DNA of 64,000 nt from JABDMH01 sp964428345 (GCA_964428345.1 CAYRYD010000026.1:12544-76543); one strand, 5' to 3'; shown: positions 17,301 through 26,555, counted from the first letter of the stretch. Notes: a model not told the origin generated them from the letters alone. Made by a program: numbers and translations.

Positions 17301-18525
17301 GCTGTCTAACCTGATTTCGAATGCCCTGAAATTTACTCCGGCTGGTGGAGAGGTGCAGATCACGGTCAGTCAGATGTCCGATGCTGTAGGTTGGTACGCC
17401 AGCATTACAGTTTCCGACAATGGAATAGGTATACCCGTTGATCAACAGGAAAAAATCTTTGACCGCTTTTATCAAGTGGCCAATCAGGGAGATCTGATCA
17501 AGGAAGGCACTGGCATTGGTCTGTCGCTGGTCAAAAAATTGGTAGAATTACACAAAGGGACCCTTAAGGTATCCAGCAAGCCTGGTCATGGTAGTACCTT
17601 CATTTTAAAGTTACCCGTGTGCAGAAGCGCATTTGATGACCGGCAGATCGCGGTATCATCCAGAGAAAATAATCGACGTATTTCTGAGAACTATTTTAGT
17701 GGTGTTTTTCACGAACCTCACGCTCTGGTCAGTACTAATCGTTTGAATGGCAACAAATCCGGCAAGACTCTTTTAATAATTGAAGACAATCCGGAGACGC
17801 GCACTATTCTGAAACGTCAGTTACAGGATGACTTTCTGATCATTGAGGCGGATAATGGAAAAGAAGGACTCTGCCAGGCCATCAAGCATATACCGGATCT
17901 CATCATTTGCGATGTGGTCATGCCGGAGATGGATGGATTGTCATTCTGCCGTGAGCTAAAAGAAAATGTCAACACCAGCCATATCCCTATTGTGATGCTG
18001 ACAGCTTTGTCGGTCGATGAATACCGGATGCAGGGTTTGCGACAGGGTGCCGATTTTTATCTGGCCAAGCCCTATCAGATCGAAGAGTTGCGACTTGTGC
18101 TTGCCAATCAGTTGTCACACCGGGAAGCAATCCGGAAAAGGTTTCTCCGCGACTTTCGACCGGACAAAGTACCGGAAGGCCTGAGTGAAGTGGATCAGAA
18201 ATTTATCGAATGTCTGACCCGGTTTATTGACAATAATCTTAGTGAAAGTAATTTGAATACTTCTGATTTTTGCCATCATATGGGCATGAGCCGAACCCAG
18301 ATGTTTCGCAAGCTGAAATCCCTGACCGATATGTCACTCACCGAATTTATCCGGGACTACCGGTTGAAAATAGCCCATCAGATGCTGATGGACGGTCGGT
18401 TGAATGTCAGTGAAGTCATTTATCAAACCGGTTTCAATTCCCGCTCCTATTTTTATCAGTCTTTTAAGAAGAAGTTTGGTTTTACACCAACCGAGTTATC
18501 GGGTGCGGCCAGCAAGGATGGATGA
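14377..18525 (+). CDS. Hybrid two-component system regulator (sensor kinase, receiver and AraC output in one protein)
   Basis: A 1382-residue one-protein signalling system of the kind that controls Sus-type loci. After an N-terminal export signal, the periplasmic part carries repeated two-component propeller motifs (GNIWIGNFGGVDRYN, GKVWIATLDGIYIWD, GGIWIGWSEQGLSYYD), expected to form two seven-bladed propellers, then a Y_Y_Y domain (YAYMIEGVDLDWNHT). One membrane span lies near 780-796. The cytoplasmic part has HisKA with His865 in LSHELKTP, HATPase_c (NLISNALKFTP, DNGIGIP, GTGIGLSLV), a receiver with phospho-acceptor Asp1179 in ICDVVMPEMDG, and a C-terminal AraC-type HTH (GFNSRSYFYQSFKKKFG). 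All key residues are present. Position ahead of a second regulator and SusC/SusD suggests it senses the imported ligand and activates that locus. Confidence 0.96.
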   Translation: MKTIVCLYNRILQQPDRLLRQLWKVTHLYYLVFPTLLSGQLTLQIEPVHSNNRISENAGRDIIKDRQGYLWIGTIDGLNRFDGYQYKTFHSNPFDSTSISHNYVSKIFEDSHGNIWIGNFGGVDRYNRSCDCFERKRYTGGPVASVTDITEDHEGKVWIATLDGIYIWDQNHQNFTRHLHPNNGDHAMLDWRVTHVQSDDKGGIWIGWSEQGLSYYDQGTLTHYLQKHVTDGTFGAAIKDIHILADERMLLGTTDGAYLFDPENDLLEKKLEGETWSFFQLDGHILANQSFDGIHEWKPADEEFEKINIIYQGRPVDGDVQIYLKDNHGIVWFMFRGLAKYDVYENRFRHIEHFSEDPNTISAREVNGLNGDAEGNLVVTTQYGGLNYYDKSAGKWLNYRNTPLLNNELLHQILGTVVVLDDRDVWLQGSGQLYRYNLDKGLRENWSIRGSFEDIRSFLADKQKRHWIVDGGIFRIADLDKEELIRYDINDEIVRMVRDPDEVVWAISNTHIYRYDEERDSFEAHLQYRSEEEYRTPFLHALVNREYFWIGGTGLFQIDRTTREVSYFTTADGLPNDNIVSLLWDSKHLWLATNYGLSRFDPSRRSFLNFDKLDGLQDEIFLPNSAHRDKYGYLYFGGINGINIFHPDSLKLANPNPPEIWISEFQVFNKSVIPGRGSVLERDISQTSELTLPYRYSPISFTLTALGYSQSRKNQYAYMIEGVDLDWNHTRNNRTATYSNLPRGKTLTFKAMAANHDGIWSTPRELKIYVVPPFWETTWFKALLICLIALGTWVVYRIRIRNIRIKNRLLRQEVRHQTKEIKRQAEVLVEANRELKANAIAIETKAEQLRQTHLAQAQFFIGLSHELKTPLTIIMGYLEDFGKPDLPYTSQEVKDKIKSNAQQMVKLVNQLMDKARLESGQYRISVCEGELTLDVDSIVAGFAIIARQKSIELQFNDCWDGVKPCWYDPDILQKVLSNLISNALKFTPAGGEVQITVSQMSDAVGWYASITVSDNGIGIPVDQQEKIFDRFYQVANQGDLIKEGTGIGLSLVKKLVELHKGTLKVSSKPGHGSTFILKLPVCRSAFDDRQIAVSSRENNRRISENYFSGVFHEPHALVSTNRLNGNKSGKTLLIIEDNPETRTILKRQLQDDFLIIEADNGKEGLCQAIKHIPDLIICDVVMPEMDGLSFCRELKENVNTSHIPIVMLTALSVDEYRMQGLRQGADFYLAKPYQIEELRLVLANQLSHREAIRKRFLRDFRPDKVPEGLSEVDQKFIECLTRFIDNNLSESNLNTSDFCHHMGMSRTQMFRKLKSLTDMSLTEFIRDYRLKIAHQMLMDGRLNVSEVIYQTGFNSRSYFYQSFKKKFGFTPTELSGAASKDG

Positions 18526-18639
18526 GTAAATTGCAGCCGTTCGGTCAGTATGAAACAATAGCAGACACATTTGGAACAATGGTGAACACCAGGCAGATCC
18601 ATTCCGGATAACTTAGCTTTTATTCGAATTCCTACTACC

Positions 18640-19656
18640 ATGCTACCTGCTATTCACATCAGGGACAATAGTCCTACACCCAAATACCTGCAACTTGCCC
18701 ATAGTCTGTCGTCTAAAATCAGAGACCAGTCAATCTCTCAGGAAGACCAGTTGCCTTCCATCAATGAACTTTCTGCCCGTTTTGACATCTCCCGCGATAC
18801 AGCGAGGAAGGCTTACCTCGAACTGAAACGTCGAAATCTGGTGGTTGGAGTAAAGGGTAAGGGATATTATATTAAAGAGAGTACCTCACTTTCTCCAAAA
18901 AGGATTCTTTTTCTGGTCAATAAATTGAGCATGCATAAAGAAAGGCTTTACGAGTCTTTTATGAGGGAGCTGGGGGCTCAGGGTAAGGTGGAACTCCTTA
19001 TTTATAACAATCAATATAAATTGTTCGAGCAATTTTTACTCAATAATCTGGAGGGATACACGCACTACGTTGTGGTGCCTCATTTTTATACAGACCATGA
19101 AAAAGCCATCGAACTAATCAATCGCATACCCAAATCAAAGCTCCTGTTACTTGATAAAAAAATAGACGGCATTCGGGGAGATTATGCCTGTGTTTACCAG
19201 GATTTTGAAAATAACCTTTACGATTCAATGACTGAAGCTCTTGGAAGATTGCGCAGATACTCTGTCCTTAAACTGATTTTTCCTATCGGAACATACCAGC
19301 CGCGGGAGATTATCAACGGCTTTCATCGCTTTTGTGTCCGATTCGGATTTAAGGGAAAACTGGTAACCCAATGTGAAAATGAACCGCTGACCAGCGGTGA
19401 TGTCTATATCACCATGACCGAAACTGATCTGGTATCAGTCGTCAAGAAAATCAAACAATCTGATTTGCAAACCGGGGAGGACATCGGCATCATTTCTTAC
19501 AACGAAAATCCGCTCAAGGAAGTGTTACTCGACGGTATTACAGTGATATCCACAGACTTTGATCAGTTGGGAAAGCGTGCAGCCCAATTAATTATGACCG
19601 GAGAAAAGGCCCACCTTTCCAATCCATTTCGGTTAATCATGCGCAATTCACTGTAA
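18640..19656 (+). CDS. GntR-type transcriptional regulator with LacI-like ligand-binding domain
   Basis: A 338-residue DNA-binding protein. Residues about 15-75 form a GntR winged helix (YLQLAHSLSSKIRD, then LPSINELSARFDISRDTARKAYLELKRRN). The rest resembles the periplasmic-binding-protein-like sensor of LacI/PurR repressors (RILFLVNKL, GYTHYVVVPHFY, GEDIGIISYNENPLKEV, then DGITVISTDFDQLGKRAAQL). This AraR-like arrangement usually gives a repressor released by a sugar or sugar derivative. It lies 114 bases after the hybrid regulator and less than 90 bases ahead of SusC, so it probably acts on the SusCD genes. The ligand is unknown. Confidence 0.9.
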   Translation: MLPAIHIRDNSPTPKYLQLAHSLSSKIRDQSISQEDQLPSINELSARFDISRDTARKAYLELKRRNLVVGVKGKGYYIKESTSLSPKRILFLVNKLSMHKERLYESFMRELGAQGKVELLIYNNQYKLFEQFLLNNLEGYTHYVVVPHFYTDHEKAIELINRIPKSKLLLLDKKIDGIRGDYACVYQDFENNLYDSMTEALGRLRRYSVLKLIFPIGTYQPREIINGFHRFCVRFGFKGKLVTQCENEPLTSGDVYITMTETDLVSVVKKIKQSDLQTGEDIGIISYNENPLKEVLLDGITVISTDFDQLGKRAAQLIMTGEKAHLSNPFRLIMRNSL

Positions 19657-19742
19657 TAAATAGTGTCGTGCATGAACCAGCATAGTTCAGGATGGAAGGC
19701 CGATCACTCTTGCGGAAATTGAGAAATAAAATTTTGAAGAAG

Positions 19743-22700
19743 ATGATTCATCGTTTATGCGCATTAACTTCAGTCTGGCTGATCATTGGTATTTGCCTGA
19801 CCCATTGTTCAGCCATCCATGCCCAAAATATTCCGGCTAGTATTACCGTACGGGGAGTGGTCACTTCGGAAGATGACGGTTTACCGTTACCAGGTGTCTC
19901 TATTCTGGTTCAAAACACGGAGACCGGGACAGTCACTGATTTCGATGGCTCCTATATCATCGATGTACCATCGGCTGAAAGTGTGCTCATCTTCTCATTT
20001 GTCGGCTTCCGGACCGAAGAAATTGTCGTCGGCAACCGGACCACGATCAATCTGATCATGAGAAGCGATGTGGGCACTCTGGATGAAGTAGTGGTCATCG
20101 GATATGGTCAAAGGGCTAAAAAAGACCTTACTGGTTCGATTTCAACCGTTAGTTCCCGAGATATTGAGAAAATTCCTTATGCCTCACCGGAATTTGCCCT
20201 CCAGGGAAATACGACGGGAGTCAGGGTGGTAAACAACAGCGGCGATCCTTCGGAAGGACCGGATATTTTTGTCCGGGGTATTGGCACATTTAATGGTGAA
20301 TCGCAGCCACTGTATGTGATCGATGGCCAGATCATTTCCCCTCCTACTGCCACCAATCGGGATCTGATCGGCAATATTAATCTTTGGACATTGATCAATC
20401 CCAACGATATTGAATCGATTTCGGTATTGAAAGATGCCTCGGCCGCCGCCATTTACGGGAGCCGGGCTGCCAATGGAGTGATTCTCATTACCACAAAAAA
20501 AGGAAAAACCGGTAAACCATCGGTTGAACTCAACGTCCAAACCGGTATTCAGAATATACCAACCTATGATGTATTGAACACGGAACAGTTTATCACACTG
20601 GGCCGGGAACTCTATACCAATAGCACAAATCCGGATATTAGCATTGAGCAGGACCTGTATGGCCGTGATGAAGCGGATGAAGGTGCCCGTCTAAACGGAT
20701 TTAGTCCGCAATACGACCCGGCTAGTCCCTATTATCTGGGTAACAGTCCCACCTATGACTGGCAGGAGACAATGCTGAATGACAATGCGCTGACTCAAAA
20801 CTACAATATTAAATTATCCGGAGCTTCTGAAGCCGTCAATTACTTTGTTTCGTTGGGTTATGTTGATCAGGAAAGCTCAATAAAGGGAGATGATTTGCGT
20901 CGATACAACCTGACCTCCAATGTCAGTGCGGATATCGGTAAATTGTTTTCAGTAGGAATGACCTACCGTGCAGCTTATCAGATTGCGGACAATGAAGGTG
21001 GGGTAGATCTCGTCGGTGCAGCTGTAGTTCCACCCTGGCAACCGATCCATGATCCCAATGGTCCTCTGGGGTATGCTCTACCCTTTGACAATTATTTTGG
21101 AGGAGGTGGTTGGAACCAGACCCGGCTCTATGGCACTGGTACGCGAAGCCACTATCTGGGTAACATGGAATTGAATGTCGGCGAGTTTGAGCTCCTGCGA
21201 TCGGTCGGGCAAGGATATGTTGAATTTAAACCTTTCGAAGGATTCAAGATCCGGGGGGGACTGAGCCTTGATTACATCTATCAGCAAAGGAAAACCTTTG
21301 AGAATATCGATGCTTCGGTTTTTTCGATCAATTCACCTGACCCGGAAACGGTTGGGAACGGAAATTCATTTGGCAGTCTTGGACTACGTACCAATAAGTT
21401 CATCAATTACCAGGCGGATATAACTGCTTATTACAATAAATCCTTTGGCGAACACAGCATTGATGTGATTTTTGGAATCCAGGATCAATATTACAAGCGA
21501 TTTAACGAAGATCTGAGTACCGACAACCTTTCGACCAATGACTATGACCGGATTTTCATACCGAATGACCGGCCTTCTGTAGCTGGGTTTTCCGGACGGG
21601 ATCAAAAATTCTGGTTCGGGTACGTTGGCAGGGTAAGCTATAATTACAGTTCTAAATACTACCTCGATTTATCATACCGGCGAGATGGAAGCTCTGGCTT
21701 TCCTCCGGAAAATCGATGGGGTAATTTTTATTCGGCTTCCGGAGCATGGAGGATCAGTGCAGAACCGTTCATGGAAGATGTTGACTTCATCGATGATTTG
21801 AAAATCAGAGGTGGCTGGGGTCAATCCGGAAACGATGAAGCCGTCGTTGGGGCCTACGCCTATCTTTCCGGTGTCAATGAACAGGGATCGTATGGAATAG
21901 GGTCGGGAAATGGAGATGCAACCGGCAATTATCAGGTAGCGGTGGCGCTCAATGACCTCCCTAACCGGGATCTTACCTGGGAAACGGTGACTACGACCTA
22001 TATCGGATTTGATGCCCTGCTGTTTAAAAGCAGAATTAATGCCACCATCGAGATTTATGACCGTACTACCAAAGACATTCTGCAGTTTGTCAATCTGCCG
22101 TTAACGGTGGGAGTTAACGATCCGGCTTACAATATCGGATCGGTACAAAATCGGGGAATTGATCTTTTGTTGGGTTATACCGGTCGCAGTGGAGATTTTC
22201 AATACAACGTATCGGGAAATATTTCCTTCGTCCAGAATAAAGTCCTGGAATTATATAACGATCAACCCTTGACTACCTTTACTTTTAACCAGGATGTCGG
22301 GGGTGGTTTCGGAAGACTGGAAGAGGGTAGGTCTATCGGTCATATCTGGGGATATCGCTGGGGTGGAATATTCCAGAGTCAGGCTGAAATCGATGCTTTC
22401 TTTGCCGAAAATCCGGATGTCAATATTGGCGATGTCAGTTTTGTTGCTCCCGGCGACATGTATTTTCTGGATGTTTATGGTGATCCAACCGAAACGGAAC
22501 CTTTTTATTCGACCACACCCGATGGCATCATCAATAGTTTTGATCAGACGGAGATCGGCAAGACCATACCTGGGTTTACTTATGGCATCAATCTGAATGG
22601 AGCCTGGAAGGGCTTTGACCTCAGTCTTAATTTTTACGGTGAAGGCGATATTGATAAGGTAGCCAGTGCCCGGATGACCATGGAAAACCTTACCGGTGCG

Positions 22701-23033
22701 GGGACAAATCGCTCGGTAGCTGTGCTGGACCGCTGGACACCTTCCAACCCTTCGACCACCATGCCAAGAGCAATAGTGGGTGATCCCGCAGGAAATACAC
22801 GGTTTTCAGATTTCTGGGTGGAAAGCGCCGCCTTCTTCCGCCTCAATACCTGGCAATTGGGTTATTCGCTACCGGCTTCCCTGCTCGACAAAACCAAGGC
22901 TTTCTCACGCTTCCGGATCTTTCTTGGCGGACAAAATAATATCTATCTGACAAAGTGGTCAGGGATTGATCCGGTCAACGATAATTATCCTTTACCCAGA
23001 AGTTATTTCCTTGGGGCCAATGTCAATTTTTAA
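19743..23033 (+). CDS. SusC/RagA-family TonB-dependent outer-membrane receptor
   Basis: Outer-membrane importer that pairs with the SusD lipoprotein encoded 21 bases downstream. I place the start at ATG 19743 because MIHRLCALTSVWLIIGICL gives a clean signal peptide ending near IHAQ; an upstream ATG at 19692 adds 17 basic residues. Next come a carboxypeptidase-regulatory-like beta-sandwich (VRGVVTSEDDGLPLPGVSIL, near 35-110), a TonB-box/plug region with VVVIGYGQRAKKDLTGS, and the SusC signature PLYVIDGQI then NPNDIESISVLKDASAAAIYG. The C-terminal 22-strand barrel ends in SYFLGANVNF with terminal phenylalanine. Length (1096 residues from this start) is typical. The substrate cannot be read from sequence, and no glycosidase lies nearby. 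Confidence 0.96.
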   Translation: MIHRLCALTSVWLIIGICLTHCSAIHAQNIPASITVRGVVTSEDDGLPLPGVSILVQNTETGTVTDFDGSYIIDVPSAESVLIFSFVGFRTEEIVVGNRTTINLIMRSDVGTLDEVVVIGYGQRAKKDLTGSISTVSSRDIEKIPYASPEFALQGNTTGVRVVNNSGDPSEGPDIFVRGIGTFNGESQPLYVIDGQIISPPTATNRDLIGNINLWTLINPNDIESISVLKDASAAAIYGSRAANGVILITTKKGKTGKPSVELNVQTGIQNIPTYDVLNTEQFITLGRELYTNSTNPDISIEQDLYGRDEADEGARLNGFSPQYDPASPYYLGNSPTYDWQETMLNDNALTQNYNIKLSGASEAVNYFVSLGYVDQESSIKGDDLRRYNLTSNVSADIGKLFSVGMTYRAAYQIADNEGGVDLVGAAVVPPWQPIHDPNGPLGYALPFDNYFGGGGWNQTRLYGTGTRSHYLGNMELNVGEFELLRSVGQGYVEFKPFEGFKIRGGLSLDYIYQQRKTFENIDASVFSINSPDPETVGNGNSFGSLGLRTNKFINYQADITAYYNKSFGEHSIDVIFGIQDQYYKRFNEDLSTDNLSTNDYDRIFIPNDRPSVAGFSGRDQKFWFGYVGRVSYNYSSKYYLDLSYRRDGSSGFPPENRWGNFYSASGAWRISAEPFMEDVDFIDDLKIRGGWGQSGNDEAVVGAYAYLSGVNEQGSYGIGSGNGDATGNYQVAVALNDLPNRDLTWETVTTTYIGFDALLFKSRINATIEIYDRTTKDILQFVNLPLTVGVNDPAYNIGSVQNRGIDLLLGYTGRSGDFQYNVSGNISFVQNKVLELYNDQPLTTFTFNQDVGGGFGRLEEGRSIGHIWGYRWGGIFQSQAEIDAFFAENPDVNIGDVSFVAPGDMYFLDVYGDPTETEPFYSTTPDGIINSFDQTEIGKTIPGFTYGINLNGAWKGFDLSLNFYGEGDIDKVASARMTMENLTGAGTNRSVAVLDRWTPSNPSTTMPRAIVGDPAGNTRFSDFWVESAAFFRLNTWQLGYSLPASLLDKTKAFSRFRIFLGGQNNIYLTKWSGIDPVNDNYPLPRSYFLGANVNF

Positions 23034-23054
23034 TCCGGATAAAGCATCGATAAA

Positions 23055-24632
23055 ATGAAAAATTACACGATAAAAAATATACCCCTTGCTTTTCTCCTGG
23101 TGATGTTCAGTATTTCGGGGTGTCTCGATAGTTCCCGTCTGGATACGCCGCCCCTCGGCTTGACCGAAGACTCCTATTTTACTTCTGAAGGAGAGTACTT
23201 CCTGGCGCTGATGAATGCCTATGCTAAAATGACCGATTTCTATTGGTATCACGGAGCCTCAGATGCGATGTTACATATCATGTACCATCTTCCCGGAGAT
23301 GACATCACAGAAGAAGGAGGTCGCTTTGCCCGTTTTGAGCTCTTCCAGGGTATCACCGCAACCGATGGGTATATTACGGAATATTTCGACCGTAGTTATG
23401 AACTGATCCAACGAGCCAATCTGATCATTGAAAAGGCGTCTCAGGCAGATCCTGCCCAGTTTGACGATCCGGAATTTCTCCGTCACAACGAGGGGGAAGC
23501 ACTGTTTCTCCGGGCATTGACCTATTTCAAGCTTTTTAATATGTACGGTACGGCACCCCTCATTACCGAACGGCTTACCAGCGAAAACACCAACACCCCA
23601 AGATCACAGGGCACTCAACTTTTGGATCAGGTGATCAGTGACCTGGAAAGTGCAGTGACTCTCCTTCCCGATTCATGGGATAGCGCAAACCGCGGCCGTG
23701 CCTTCAAGGATTCTGCATATGGGTTATTGGCGAAAGCGTACTTGTTTCGGGGAAATTATTCAGGGAATGGCGCAGATTATTCAGCGGCGGTTAACGCCTA
23801 TCAAAGTATTTCCAGCCGTTCATTGGTGAGTCATTATACCGACAACTTCAATGCCCTGACCGAAAATAATGAGGAGTCACTTTTTGAGTTTCAGGCTTCC
23901 AAGGCTCCCGGACTGGATAATGTCTGGCTGTACAATGACGGCCCCTGGAGAGGGGTGGAAACGATGTCAACATATTGGGGTTTCTTTACCGTCGAAAACA
24001 ATGCCGCCAGACAAAACTTCGGCAGCACACCCTGGCGGATAACACAAAAATTGTTCGACCGATTTGGTACCGATCCGAGAATTGCGTTCTTTACCGAAGA
24101 CGACCGGTCATTCACCAAATACGGACATGTTGCCCTTGACCAGCTGTCAGAAGGTTTCTTACCTGCCTCACAAAACAATCCGAGGATCCTCCGTTATGCC
24201 GATATAAAGCTGGTGGCTGCGGAAGCAATCTTAAGGTCTGGTGGCAGCAAACCGGAAGCTATTGCTCTGATCAATGAAGTCAGGACCCGGGCGAGGGAAT
24301 GGGCAGCGGCGGCCGACAGTATTGCCTCCAATAGTGTGCTTCCGGAAAATTATGATGAAGGGGAAACCAGCGAAAGTACCATCTTGCAGTGGATCATGGA
24401 CGAACGGTTGATAGAGCTTTGTGGTGAGGAAACAATGCGATGGTGGGATTTGAAACGTTGGGACGCTTCAGGGGATATTGATCTCAGCAGCTGGGGTGGA
24501 GACATTAATGGATTCAGTACGGATCTGTCCGCCAGTTTTCAGTTTGAATATCCGAAGCATCTATTGTGGCCTATCCCGCAGACAGAAATCGAACGCAATT
24601 CCGCCATTACTGATAACAACCCTGGTTACTGA
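23055..24632 (+). CDS. SusD/RagB-family nutrient-binding outer-membrane lipoprotein
   Basis: Surface lipoprotein that caps the SusC barrel and captures ligand. The signal peptide ends in a lipobox ISGC (Cys near residue 22). The mature protein shows the SusD-like N-terminal domain (RSYEL then IQRANLIIEKASQ and EALFLRALTYFKLFNMYG) and the RagB/SusD C-terminal region (NNPRILRYADIKLVAAEAIL, LINEVRTRAREW, IMDERLIELCGEETMRWWDLKRW). It ends in LLWPIPQTEIERN, a standard SusD ending. Its 525 residues and its tight spacing after SusC indicate a functional pair. A 7-bp stem at 24640-24667 follows but has no T-tract. Confidence 0.96.
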   Translation: MKNYTIKNIPLAFLLVMFSISGCLDSSRLDTPPLGLTEDSYFTSEGEYFLALMNAYAKMTDFYWYHGASDAMLHIMYHLPGDDITEEGGRFARFELFQGITATDGYITEYFDRSYELIQRANLIIEKASQADPAQFDDPEFLRHNEGEALFLRALTYFKLFNMYGTAPLITERLTSENTNTPRSQGTQLLDQVISDLESAVTLLPDSWDSANRGRAFKDSAYGLLAKAYLFRGNYSGNGADYSAAVNAYQSISSRSLVSHYTDNFNALTENNEESLFEFQASKAPGLDNVWLYNDGPWRGVETMSTYWGFFTVENNAARQNFGSTPWRITQKLFDRFGTDPRIAFFTEDDRSFTKYGHVALDQLSEGFLPASQNNPRILRYADIKLVAAEAILRSGGSKPEAIALINEVRTRAREWAAAADSIASNSVLPENYDEGETSESTILQWIMDERLIELCGEETMRWWDLKRWDASGDIDLSSWGGDINGFSTDLSASFQFEYPKHLLWPIPQTEIERNSAITDNNPGY

Positions 24633-24783
24633 ATTCCGCCTCATCTACCCATTGAATTTGAGATGAGCCTTGCAGTTGGCCTTCTCCTTTGTTTCCGGTA
24701 ATGCAGGATACAGAAGATTTTCCTGGTTATTCCCTAAGAGAATAATTATCATTGCAGGGACAACTAAAATGCATTCGTAACCT

Positions 24784-25572
24784 ATGCTGGACGATGATTC
24801 TTTTAGAGACAAGGTAGCCATTGTAACCGGCGCGGGTTCGGGGATCGGCTTTGATATTGCCAGGCAATTGCTGGACCGGGGAGCTTCCGTACTGATCAAC
24901 GACGTCGATCGGGCGTTGATTGAAGGAGCTTTCGACCGGTTGGGAAAAAACAGCCGGTGTCTGCCATTTGCCGGTGATGCCGGTGACATCGGGGTTATCG
25001 AACAAATGGTGAAAGCGGCCGTTACCCGTTTTGGCAAACTCGATATCAGTATCGCCAATGCCGGGATTACCAGTTATGGGGCATTTCTGAATTTTACGGA
25101 AACCCAATTTGATCAGCTCACCAGCCTTAATCTGAAGGGATCGTATTTTTTAGCTCAGAAGTCTGCTTTGCAAATGATAAACCAGAAGACACCTGGCCGG
25201 ATCCTGTTGATGTCATCGGTAACCGGAGTATTGGCACATCCGTTTCTGGCTGCTTATGGGATGACAAAAGCCGCAATCAGTAATCTGGCTAAAAACCTGG
25301 TGATGGAGATTGCCCAATATGGTATCACTGTCAATGCCATTGCTCCCGGGGCGGTGGCTACTGAAAGAACCATGGCCATGGACCCGGAATATGATAAAAC
25401 CTGGGGTCGGCTTATTCCGACCGGAAGGGTCTCTGCACCCTCTGATATATCGCGACTGGCCTTGTTCCTGGTTTCGCCGTTATCCGGTCAGATCAATGGT
25501 CAGACTATCGTGATCGATGGTGGGATAACCGCCCTCTGTGCTATACCTACCGATATCGACGAACCCGATTAA
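24784..25572 (+). CDS. Short-chain dehydrogenase/reductase (SDR)
   Basis: A 262-residue classical SDR oxidoreductase. The nucleotide-binding motif TGAGSGIG is at 15-22, NAG at 92-94, the catalytic serine in LLMSSVTG near 144-145, and the Tyr158-x3-Lys162 pair in YGMTK. An aspartate (Asp40) at the end of the second beta strand favours NAD over NADP. The C-terminal GQTIVIDGG matches sugar or 3-oxoacyl SDRs. It follows SusD by 151 bases on the same strand and could oxidise a sugar or polyol imported by SusCD; this link rests only on position. A palindromic terminator-like sequence follows directly. Confidence 0.93.
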   Translation: MLDDDSFRDKVAIVTGAGSGIGFDIARQLLDRGASVLINDVDRALIEGAFDRLGKNSRCLPFAGDAGDIGVIEQMVKAAVTRFGKLDISIANAGITSYGAFLNFTETQFDQLTSLNLKGSYFLAQKSALQMINQKTPGRILLMSSVTGVLAHPFLAAYGMTKAAISNLAKNLVMEIAQYGITVNAIAPGAVATERTMAMDPEYDKTWGRLIPTGRVSAPSDISRLALFLVSPLSGQINGQTIVIDGGITALCAIPTDIDEPD

Positions 25573-25577
25573 TACCA

Positions 25578-25600
25578 GAAAATTTCCCCGGGAATTTTTC
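25578..25600. terminator. Possible bidirectional terminator after the SDR gene
   Basis: GAAAATTTCCCCGGGAATTTT is a near-palindrome with A-tract and T-tract flanks, six bases after the SDR stop and 60 bases past the stop of the convergent LysE-type gene. One mismatch and a tight loop make it a moderate candidate only. Confidence 0.4.
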
Positions 25601-25659
25601 CGTATTTCACATGCCATCCGTTGGTAGAATGACTATAAGGTACTTTTAAAAACCAGATA

Positions 25660-26283
25660 CTAATTCCTAAAATAGAAAATCCTGAAAAACTGATAGGCAG
25701 CCAGGCTGAGGAAAACGACACCCAGAAAACGGTTGGTATAGCGGATAATTCTGGACATTTTCTGCATGATATAACTGCTCATTCGTACATAACCTGTAAA
25801 TATCAGAACAGCCCCGGCGGCTGATCCAAGTGATACGATCACAATTTCCTGTAGATGTGTAAAATCACAGCCGTTGCCTTTCAGCCAGACGGCAATAAAA
25901 ATCCAGGTGGGTATAATCAGAAAATTCATGGCGGCAACGCCAATACCATAACCAAAATGTCTGGAATCGCTATCTGATCGTACGGGCTCGACGGATCCTA
26001 CCCTTTTCGTGAGATAGATGACGGCGAGAGTGGTAAAAATGACACCGGCAAACCAATTTATGGTATCGGTAATAATGGTATTCCGAACGATAATATCGAT
26101 AAAATATACGGCAACAAAAGTATAAATCAGCTGGGTTACTCCTGATCCCAGTGCCACCATTATTCCTGCACGGTAACCACGGGTAATCGTTCGTTGGGCT
26201 ACCGCCAAATTAATGAGTCCCGGTGGCATAGCCCCCAATGCACTAAATGAGATTCCAAATAAAAATAATTGCAGTGGATTCAA
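25660..26283 (-). CDS. LysE-family amino-acid exporter
   Basis: A 207-residue inner-membrane protein with about six hydrophobic spans. The N-terminal GAMPPGLINLAVAQRTITRG matches the conserved first-helix region of LysE/RhtB exporters (family pattern G-x-x-x-PGP followed by a basic loop), with PPG here. The C-terminal span and short basic tail (AYQFFRIFYFRN) fit the family. These transporters export amino acids or related small molecules; substrate cannot be told. Its start lies close to the start of the 26284-26664 intergenic region, which may encode a leader (see 26380-26563). The gene is convergent with the SDR. Confidence 0.85.
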   Translation of the reverse strand: MNPLQLFLFGISFSALGAMPPGLINLAVAQRTITRGYRAGIMVALGSGVTQLIYTFVAVYFIDIIVRNTIITDTINWFAGVIFTTLAVIYLTKRVGSVEPVRSDSDSRHFGYGIGVAAMNFLIIPTWIFIAVWLKGNGCDFTHLQEIVIVSLGSAAGAVLIFTGYVRMSSYIMQKMSRIIRYTNRFLGVVFLSLAAYQFFRIFYFRN

Positions 26284-26379
26284 ATCAGGTTTTTCAATAA
26301 TTTACTCAATTGATAATTCGCGAATCCAGATTTTTCGAAAACGTACCCTATTTCCATGGTCCTGCTCCGGTTCCCAGTG

Positions 26380-26493
26380 TTAGGTCGCAATCCACGGTTT
26401 GGTCTTCTGTAAAGCCCGGCAGCCCACCTCGATCGGTTGGGCCATTAAATGCCTCAGGAGACATAAACAGACAATTACCGACACAATTCTCAT
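26380..26493 (-). CDS. Candidate small secreted peptide or leader ORF
   Basis: A 37-codon frame begins MRIVSVIVCLCLLRHLMAQ, which looks like a lipophilic export signal, and continues for 18 residues to a stop. It lies in the leader of the LysE-type exporter gene on the same strand. It may be a real small gene, a regulatory upstream ORF, or a decayed gene truncated by a frameshift: the overlapping frame on this strand has cysteine- and proline-rich protein-like text (ENCVGNCLF, GLPGFTEDQTVDC). Evidence is compositional only. Confidence 0.25.
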   Translation of the reverse strand: MRIVSVIVCLCLLRHLMAQPIEVGCRALQKTKPWIAT

Positions 26494-26555
26494 GGCATTG
26501 TGACTTTTAGTTATCTCCAAGGTAAATAATCTCCTCCATAATTGATGGATCTGTC

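Noticed and set aside
24640..24667. A 7-bp inverted repeat after SusD (CTCATCT / AGATGAG)
   Set aside because: Short stem with a 14-base loop and no T-tract; not strong enough to call a terminator.
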